Made by a program: the position numbers and the translations under genes
In this document: positions 58,148-64,000 of the stretch, in pieces
Layout of the letters: every line of letters begins with the position of its first letter
Numbering within the stretch: the first letter of the stretch is position 1
Assembly: GCA_041393415.1 (NCBI GenBank)
Contig: JAWKKE010000005.1
Location: 1 to 64,000, forward strand
DNA: 64,000 bases
Direction of reading: 5' to 3'
Origin: Thermoleophilia bacterium
GTDB taxonomy: Bacteria > Actinomycetota > Thermoleophilia > UBA2241
The notes under the pieces: model-generated
Databases searched by the model: none
What the model was told of the DNA's origin: nothing
What the model saw: the letters and a program-made list of their open reading frames with translations, nothing else

Positions 58148-59569
58148 CTACCGCACAGTATTCGCGGACGGGCGCTTCGGCCCTTGCTCGGCGAGCACTG
58201 CCAGGAGTTGCTCGCCGGCGCGCGACACATCGCCGGCGCCCATGGTGAGCACCAGATCGCCGGGACGCAGGCGCGGCGCAAGGTAGCCGGTGACGTCGTT
58301 GATACGAGGGATGTACACCACGGGCCCGCCGGGGCGCGCGCTCAGATATCCGTCGACGATGAGCTTGCCGGTGACGCCCGGCTCAGGCTCTTCACGCGCC
58401 GGAAAGATGTCGGTGACGATCGCCTCGTCGGCCAACGCGAGCGCCTCGCCAAACTCGCGCTGCAGGTAGCGCGTGCGCGAGTAGAGATGCGGCTGGAAGA
58501 TCGCGATCACCCGGCCATGTTCACCCTGTTTGGCCGCCTGCAGCGTGGCGCGAATCTCCGTGGGGTGATGAGCGTAATCGTCGACCACCGCCACGCCCTC
58601 GACATCCCCCATGTGCTGGAAGCGGCGGGCGGCGCCGCTGAACGTAGCGAGGTGCGGCGCCACGGTGGCCGGCTCGAGGCCGGTGTGCCGGAGCACGGCG
58701 AGGGCGACAAGCGCGTTGAGGATGTTGTGCTCACCCGGCACGCGCAGGGTGATGCGGGCCAGCTCCTCCCCCGCCGCACGGACGATGAACTCGCTGCCGC
58801 GATCGTCGACACTCAGAATGTCGGCCTGAAGATCGCCACGGCCGATCCCGACAAGCACGACGGCCGCCCGCGTATGCTCGCACAAGTCCTCGCCGCCGCT
58901 GTCGGCGACGAGCACCAGAAGGCCGTCTGGCGGCAGCGGCGCGACGAAACGCCGGAACACGTCGCGCACGTCGTCGAGGCAGCCGTAGTTGGCGTGGTGA
59001 TCGAGCTCGACGTTGCTGACCGCAGCGACCTCCGGACGAAGGTAGACCAAGCTGCCGTCGCTCTCGTCGGCCTCGGCGACGAGCCATGGTCCCTCGCCAA
59101 CGCCGGCGTTGGAGCCGATGTCGTTGAGCTCCCCGCCGACGAGGAACGTAGGATCGCAGCCCGCTTGATACAGGGCGTGGGCAATCATCGACGAAATCGT
59201 CGTCTTGCCATGTGTTCCGGCGATCGCTATACCCCGCCGCAGAGTCATGACCCGCGCGAGCATCTCGGCGCGCGCCAGAACCGGCAGGCCGGCGGCGCGC
59301 GCCGCGCGCACTTCAGGGTTTGACTCCGGGATCGCGGATGAGATCACGACTAGAGCGGCAGCGCCAAGGTTCTCGGCCGCGTGACCGACATTGACCGTGA
59401 TGCCGGCGTCCTCAAGATTGCGCGTATAGCGCGATGCCTTGAGGTCCGAGCCGGAGACACGCACGCCGAGACGGGTAAGCACCATGGCGATCCCACTCAT
59501 GCCGGCGCCGCCGATCCCGACGAAGTGGACAGGCTGCGGAAAGTTGTTGGTCACATCGTCAGGTGTCAC
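58148..59569 (-). CDS. murC: UDP-N-acetylmuramate-L-alanine ligase
   Basis: A 473-residue Mur ligase: N-terminal GIGGAGMSGIA, ATP site GTHGKTTISSMI, ADESDGS and DDYAHHPTE in the later domains. It adds L-Ala to UDP-MurNAc. GTG 59569 starts two bases after the murG stop. In many relatives murB or ddl follows murC; here ftsQ does. Confidence 0.96.
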   Translation of the reverse strand: MTPDDVTNNFPQPVHFVGIGGAGMSGIAMVLTRLGVRVSGSDLKASRYTRNLEDAGITVNVGHAAENLGAAALVVISSAIPESNPEVRAARAAGLPVLARAEMLARVMTLRRGIAIAGTHGKTTISSMIAHALYQAGCDPTFLVGGELNDIGSNAGVGEGPWLVAEADESDGSLVYLRPEVAAVSNVELDHHANYGCLDDVRDVFRRFVAPLPPDGLLVLVADSGGEDLCEHTRAAVVLVGIGRGDLQADILSVDDRGSEFIVRAAGEELARITLRVPGEHNILNALVALAVLRHTGLEPATVAPHLATFSGAARRFQHMGDVEGVAVVDDYAHHPTEIRATLQAAKQGEHGRVIAIFQPHLYSRTRYLQREFGEALALADEAIVTDIFPAREEPEPGVTGKLIVDGYLSARPGGPVVYIPRINDVTGYLAPRLRPGDLVLTMGAGDVSRAGEQLLAVLAEQGPKRPSANTVR

Positions 59570-59570
59570 G

Positions 59571-60665
59571 TCATCTCTCCAGGATCGTTTCGATCTCGTC
59601 GACCACGCGTTGCGCCGCGTCTGGCCGGCCCAAAGCGGCGCTTGCTGCCGCCATCGCCGCTAGCCGCCCGGGATCGGCGACCAGCCCCTCCACGAGGCGC
59701 CCCAGCAACGGCCCGGTGAGCACGGCGTCGTCGACCACCAATGCAGCGCCGCCACGCTCCATCCACTGCGCGTTCTTGCGCTGGTGATCTGCAGTCGCAT
59801 GCGGATAGGGCACCAGGATCGCCGGCCGGCCGTGAGCGGCGAGCTCGGCGACGGATCCTCCAGCACGCGCCACCACCAGTGTAGCCGCCGCCATCGCCGC
59901 GGCCAGTCGCTCACTGTAGGGCAGCACGTGGTAGCGCTCAAACCGCTCGCCCTTGGCCGCAAGCCGGGCGCGCACGTCGTCGTAGTTGCGCGGCCCGCAC
60001 ACATGAACCAGTTCGAAGTCGAGCTCGCGGCCGGCGAAGGCGTCGATGCAGGCAGTATTGATGCTTTGCGCTCCTTGACTGCCGCCGAAGACGAGGACGA
60101 CGGGGAGATCACCGCGCAGCGCGAATGCCTCACGGCCCTCCGCCGCCGTCGCCGCCAGTTGCGCGGCGGAGAGCGGCCGACCGGTGACGACGAACTTCGG
60201 CGGCTGCAACTCCTTGATGGGGAAACTCAGGCAAACGCGGCGCACGAAGGGTCGCAGGAGCTGATTGGCGACCCCGAGGTGGGCGTCCGCTTCGAGCGCC
60301 AGCGCCGGCACGCCACGCAACGCCGCGAGGGCGATGATAGGACCGCTGGCGTAACCGCCGCCGCCTACGGCGACGTTCGGGCGCGCCTCGCCGAGGATCT
60401 CGAGAGATCTGGGTGTCGCCGCCGCCAGAAGACCAAGCGTGTGCGCGTGTGCCCGCGGCGAGAGACCGCGCGTAATGCCCTTGAGTTCCATGGCATAGGC
60501 GGTATATGCAGCGGGAATGCGCTCGACCTGCGACGGTGTGGTAACGACAACGACGCGCGCGCCTCGCCGCCGTGCCTCATCCGCGACGGCGAGGATTGGC
60601 TGCAGGTGGCCGCCCGTCCCCCCCGCGGCCAGCAGCACGCACATTCCGTTGAGGGCTGGCGGCAA
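59571..60665 (-). CDS. murG: UDP-GlcNAc:lipid I N-acetylglucosaminyltransferase MurG
   Basis: A 364-residue GT28 enzyme that makes lipid II at the inner membrane face. The N-terminal glycine loop is LLAAGGTGGHLQP, the middle has VFGGSQGAQSIN, and the donor site includes ARAGGSVAELAAHGRPAILVPYPHATADHQ. TTG 60665 is preferred as start because AAGGAG lies five bases upstream; ATG 60644 has no such site and TTG 60689 none either. This start lies within the ftsW coding region (89-bp overlap). Confidence 0.93.
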   Translation of the reverse strand: MPPALNGMCVLLAAGGTGGHLQPILAVADEARRRGARVVVVTTPSQVERIPAAYTAYAMELKGITRGLSPRAHAHTLGLLAAATPRSLEILGEARPNVAVGGGGYASGPIIALAALRGVPALALEADAHLGVANQLLRPFVRRVCLSFPIKELQPPKFVVTGRPLSAAQLAATAAEGREAFALRGDLPVVLVFGGSQGAQSINTACIDAFAGRELDFELVHVCGPRNYDDVRARLAAKGERFERYHVLPYSERLAAAMAAATLVVARAGGSVAELAAHGRPAILVPYPHATADHQRKNAQWMERGGAALVVDDAVLTGPLLGRLVEGLVADPGRLAAMAAASAALGRPDAAQRVVDEIETILER

Positions 60666-61941
60666 TGAAGCTCCTTCGATTGGTGGCAATGTTCATGAGG
60701 ATGCCGATGCTCGCGAGCACGACGACGAGACTCGTGCCACCGAGCGAGACGAGCGGCAGCGGCACACCCGTCAGGGGCAATGCCCCCAACGCAGCGCCGA
60801 TGTTGATGCAGGCCTGGCCGACGATGATGGCAGCGATGCCCGTGGCAAGCAGCTTGCCAAACATGTCCTTACACGTGAGAGCGACACGGAAGCAAACCCA
60901 GGCCAGCGCCGAGTAGAGAGCGATGAGCCCAACGAGGCCGAAGAGACCGAGCTCCTCGCCGATGATGCCGACGATCATGTCGGTGTCTTGCTCCGGGAGG
61001 TAGCCGAACTTCTGTACCGAATTGCCAAGACCCACACCGAAGAGGCCGCCGGAGGCCACTGAGATCAGCGACTGCGTCGCCTGATACCCCGTGTCACCGG
61101 CGTCCCTCCAGGGGTCGAAGAACGTCATCAGACGCTCCAGACGGTACGGTTCGGAAATGATCATGGCGACGATGGCGGCGACGCCGACAGCACCCAGCAG
61201 CGCCAGGTGACGCAGCCGCGAACCGCCGGCGACGAGGACGGCAAACACCGCGCCGGTAAGAACAAGCGTGCTGCCGAGGTCCGGCTGACGCATGATGAGG
61301 GCCGCCGCCGGGACAACGCCAACGGCGGCCAGCAGCAGGAAGTGCTTGAACTTCGTCACTTCGCCGGGACGAGCCGCGACGAGCGTCGCAATAAGCATGA
61401 CGGCGGCAATCTTGGCGATCTCGCTCGGCTGAAAGCCCTGACCACCGACGACAATCCATCGGCGAGCCCCATTGACGACCACTCCGACACCGGGAATGAG
61501 CACGAGGACGAGCAGCAGCAGTGCCCCGCCGGCGACCGGTAGCGCCATCTTCTTGTACCAGACGTAGTCAACGCGCGACAGCGCCCAGAGCGCGGCCAGC
61601 CCAAGACCGGCGAACACCACTTGGCGGCCGATGAGGTAGTAGGTGGAGCCGTGCTCGAAGTACGCCTGCGCGGCCGAGGCGCTGTAGGCCATGACGAGGC
61701 CGTACAGCAGCAGAAGAAGGGCGACCACGAAGAGGGCCCGACGAGTGGCGACGCCCGGCGCAAGGACGGCGCGAATCGTCTGCTGAGCGTGGGCTTTCGG
61801 CGCTGCCCCCGCTGCGTGCCGAGACGCGTGACCAGGTCGGCGCGCGGGCGCCGAGCGAGCACGGCGATCGGCGCGCGCTGCGGCGCGCTGCTCTTCGATC
61901 GATCGCGCCGGCCGCACGCTGTGTTGCGGTCTCGATGTCAC
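60577..61941 (-). CDS. ftsW: Peptidoglycan polymerase FtsW (SEDS family)
   Basis: A 454-residue SEDS glycosyltransferase with about ten TM helices. Typical segments are VYDYVWYKK-like entry, GARRWIVVGGQGFQPSEIAKIA, YLPEQDTDMIVGIIGEELGL and GVPLPLVSLGGTSLV. A 50-residue Arg-rich N-terminal tail and a basic C-terminal tail (RRSFIAAS to the end) are cytosolic. The C-terminal tail coincides with the start of murG. GTG/ATG 61941 overlaps the murD stop by 4 bases. Confidence 0.95.
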   Translation of the reverse strand: MTSRPQHSVRPARSIEEQRAAARADRRARSAPARRPGHASRHAAGAAPKAHAQQTIRAVLAPGVATRRALFVVALLLLLYGLVMAYSASAAQAYFEHGSTYYLIGRQVVFAGLGLAALWALSRVDYVWYKKMALPVAGGALLLLVLVLIPGVGVVVNGARRWIVVGGQGFQPSEIAKIAAVMLIATLVAARPGEVTKFKHFLLLAAVGVVPAAALIMRQPDLGSTLVLTGAVFAVLVAGGSRLRHLALLGAVGVAAIVAMIISEPYRLERLMTFFDPWRDAGDTGYQATQSLISVASGGLFGVGLGNSVQKFGYLPEQDTDMIVGIIGEELGLFGLVGLIALYSALAWVCFRVALTCKDMFGKLLATGIAAIIVGQACINIGAALGALPLTGVPLPLVSLGGTSLVVVLASIGILMNIATNRRSFIAASPQRNVRAAGRGGDGRPPAANPRRRG

Positions 61942-63350
61942 ACGTTCTCCGTGTCTCGCAGATCATCCACGAGCGTGATGAAATGCTCGCCGCGCGCGAC
62001 GTAGTCACGGTACTGATCCCAGCTCGCGCAGGCGGGGCTGAGGAGCACGACGTCTCCCGGGAGAGCGGCGCGCGCCGCCGTGCGCACGGCGTTTTCGAGG
62101 TCGCCGCAGACGACGCACGGCGTTGCTCCGGCGGAGACGGCCTGGCGAGTGGCGAACGCTTCAGCGAGAGCCGCCGCCGTAGCACCGACGAGCAGTACCT
62201 CCTTGACAACGCCCTCCGTCGCAACGGCGAGATCTCGGTAGTCGGCACCCTTGTCGAAGCCGCCGAGGATGAGATGAACGGGTCCCGCGTACGCCGTCAG
62301 CGCCTTGCAGGTCGCGTCGATGTTCGTCGCTTTCGAGTCGTTGACGTACGTCACCCCGCCGACGACGCCGACAACCTGCAGACGGTGCGGCACACCCTTG
62401 AACGATCGTAGTGTCTCGGCGATGCTGGCGGCGGGAACACCGGCGGCGGCAGTAGCGGCGGCCGCAGCGAGCGAGTTCTCCAGATTGTGCCGACCCTTGA
62501 GCGCCAGCGCGGCGGCGCTGCAGAGCGGGACGCGCTGCTCGTCGTGATCAAGCCAGAGCTCGCCGTCGTTGTCGACCCCCGCCACAAGATTGTGGGCGGC
62601 GTGACCCGGACGAGCCGAGAACCACGCGTGCCGGCCCCCGCCCAGAGCACGAAGCGCCGGCACCTCCGCCAGCGTGTTGGGATCGTCGGCGTTCAGCAGA
62701 ACGAGATCGCCGCCGTGCTGATTGGCGACGATGCGCAGCTTCGCGTCGACGTAGGCGCGATAGCTGCCGTGTCGATCGAGGTGGTCCTCCGTCAGATTGA
62801 GCAGCACGGCGACGTCTGGCCGAAAGCGCTCGATGTGCTCGAGCTGAAAGCTCGACAGCTCGGCGACGATCGTCGCCTGCGGGGGGATTGTGTCTGGCAT
62901 CTCCGCGAGGGCATAGCCGACATTGCCACCTACCGCGACCGGAAAGTCTGCGTCGCGAAGGATCGCGCCGGTGAGCTCCGTTGTCGTCGTCTTTCCGTTG
63001 GTCCCGGTGATGCCAATGAGACGGTTCTCGAGAAAGCGCGTCGCAAACTCAACCTCGCTCCACACGGTGATCCCGCGCGCCAACGCCGCCAGCACGATGG
63101 GACTCGTGTCCGGGACACCGGGGCTCTTGACGAGAAGGTCGACTCCCGCGGGCAACTGAGCGGCGGCACCAAGCGACAGCGCAACACCCGCCGCCTCGAG
63201 CTCGGTGATGATCTCACCGGAGAGGCTGGTGTCTTCATCGAGACCGGTGACGGTCGCCGCCGGGAGCCGGCGACGAGCGAGCAGCGCCGCCGGCCGGCCG
63301 CTGCGCCGCAGACCGAGGACGGCGAGCGAGCGAATCTCGGCGATCTCCAT
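61938..63350 (-). CDS. murD: UDP-N-acetylmuramoyl-L-alanine-D-glutamate ligase
   Basis: A 470-residue Mur ligase: N-terminal LGLRRSGRPAALL Rossmann region, ATP motif GITGTNGKTTTTEL, NLTEDHLDRHGS and the late VNDSKATN and LILGGFDKGADY segments typical of MurD. It adds D-Glu to UDP-MurNAc-L-Ala. It lies between mraY and ftsW, with 9 bases to the mraY stop. ATG 63350. Confidence 0.96.
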   Translation of the reverse strand: MEIAEIRSLAVLGLRRSGRPAALLARRRLPAATVTGLDEDTSLSGEIITELEAAGVALSLGAAAQLPAGVDLLVKSPGVPDTSPIVLAALARGITVWSEVEFATRFLENRLIGITGTNGKTTTTELTGAILRDADFPVAVGGNVGYALAEMPDTIPPQATIVAELSSFQLEHIERFRPDVAVLLNLTEDHLDRHGSYRAYVDAKLRIVANQHGGDLVLLNADDPNTLAEVPALRALGGGRHAWFSARPGHAAHNLVAGVDNDGELWLDHDEQRVPLCSAAALALKGRHNLENSLAAAAATAAAGVPAASIAETLRSFKGVPHRLQVVGVVGGVTYVNDSKATNIDATCKALTAYAGPVHLILGGFDKGADYRDLAVATEGVVKEVLLVGATAAALAEAFATRQAVSAGATPCVVCGDLENAVRTAARAALPGDVVLLSPACASWDQYRDYVARGEHFITLVDDLRDTENV

Positions 63351-63359
63351 CGACCCTCC

Positions 63360-64000
63360 TCAGAATGTCGCGTAGTAGGCCACGAAGCCGGCCCCCGCGA
63401 AGATCGCGGCGATGATCCAGAAACGCACGATGATCTTCGTCTCGGACCAAGCCTTGAGTTCGAAGTGGTGGTGCAATGGCGCCATCAACAGAACGCGGCG
63501 ATGAAAGAGCTTGTACGAGAGCACTTGCGCGGTAACTGAGGCGGCCTCGATGACGAATAATCCGCCGAGGATCAACAGTACCAACTCGGTCCCGGTGAGC
63601 ACGGCGAGACCGGCGACGGCCCCACCAAGCCCGAGCGAACCTGTATCCCCCATAAAGACGTCGGCGGGGAACGTGTTGTACCACAGGAACCCCAGACAAG
63701 CACCGCCGACGCAGCCGGCGACGACCATGAGATCGCTGATCCCCGGATCGTTGGCGTTGCGCCCGATGATGAAGGCAATGCCGGCCATGGCGACGAGCAC
63801 GATCGCGGAGGCCCCGGCCGCCAGACCGTCAAGGCCATCGGTGAGATTGACGGCGTTCGAGAAACCGACCAGCGTCAGGAAGACCAAAGCATAGAAGCCG
63901 AAGGTGCCGAGCTCCAGACGGACGTCGGAGAACGGAAGATCGACACGCGTCGTAATACCGGCAAACCGCAGGGCGATGAATCCGACGAGCAGCGCCAGCA
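63360..64000 (-). CDS. mraY: Phospho-N-acetylmuramoyl-pentapeptide transferase MraY (5' end beyond the window)
   Basis: The C-terminal 213 residues of MraY. The frame is open to the window edge. Visible signature: NAVNLTDGLDGLAAG (catalytic aspartates), GFLWYNTFPADVFMGDTGSLGLGG and the HHHFELKAWSETKI motif near the end. It makes lipid I from UDP-MurNAc-pentapeptide and undecaprenyl phosphate. The order mraY-murD-ftsW-murG-murC-ftsQ-ftsZ is the classical dcw arrangement. Confidence 0.96.
   Translation of the reverse strand, partial: LALLVGFIALRFAGITTRVDLPFSDVRLELGTFGFYALVFLTLVGFSNAVNLTDGLDGLAAGASAIVLVAMAGIAFIIGRNANDPGISDLMVVAGCVGGACLGFLWYNTFPADVFMGDTGSLGLGGAVAGLAVLTGTELVLLILGGLFVIEAASVTAQVLSYKLFHRRVLLMAPLHHHFELKAWSETKIIVRFWIIAAIFAGAGFVAYYATF

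Overview
The window is 64 kb of G+C-rich (by eye about two thirds), gene-dense bacterial chromosome with no phage, plasmid or insertion-sequence genes. The housekeeping blocks (lepA-hemW-hrcA-dnaJ-prmA-mtaB-HIT-yqeY-phoH-ybeY-dgkA-cdd-era; leuS; comEA-comEC; holA/rpsT; mraY-murD-ftsW-murG-murC-ftsQ-ftsZ-secD-secF), frequent GTG/TTG starts and ATGA/GTGA stop-start overlaps suggest a deep-branching actinobacterium. The class Thermoleophilia or a relative is likeliest. This is an inference from gene order and composition; no 16S rRNA is present.

Layout. 1-5.8 kb: end of a radical SAM/SPASM enzyme, a PQQ-type beta-propeller, an M42 aminopeptidase, a MoxR ATPase plus VWA pair and a universal stress protein. 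5.9-10.3 kb: an acyl-transfer operon on the minus strand (carrier protein, one-TM microprotein, adenylate-forming ligase, SGNH transferase, MBOAT). It matches the logic of the D-alanylation (Dlt) pathway. The microprotein ends in F-R-Y-V-G-F, fitting the FxYxxF acyl-shuttle motif of DltX. 10.3-13.9 kb: two nearly identical copies of a flavoprotein gene, one frame-broken, flanking a convergent pair of related membrane-anchored SGNH-like proteins. 13.9-18.9 kb: tRNA-Leu, a methyltransferase, an LPG-synthase-type membrane protein, a GT39-like glycosyltransferase, hisI and deoC.

18.9-31.4 kb: a long minus-strand run of translation, folding and RNA-maturation genes from lepA to era, including a DgkA-PAP2 fusion. 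31-36.6 kb: murJ, an unknown protein, a multi-TM protein ending in a helix-turn-helix, rpsT and holA separated by a perfect 48-bp palindrome. 36.7-43.9 kb: a membrane-anchored ABC ATPase and its permease, a TolB-like propeller, a TM2 protein and the comEA-comEC uptake genes. 44-53 kb: polysaccharide deacetylase, leuS, an ECF sigma factor with a putative membrane anti-sigma factor, tRNA-Ala, a spermidine-synthase-like membrane protein, two STAS proteins and a small two-finger zinc protein. 53-64 kb: secF-secD, ftsZ and the division/cell-wall cluster up to a truncated mraY.

The best candidate for an under-described system is the Dlt-like operon at 5911-10279 with its microprotein and the extra SGNH proteins beside it. 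Several genes lack an ordinary in-frame start codon. Two of them have a well-spaced Shine-Dalgarno sequence in front of an ATC codon, which is either unusual initiation or a consensus error.
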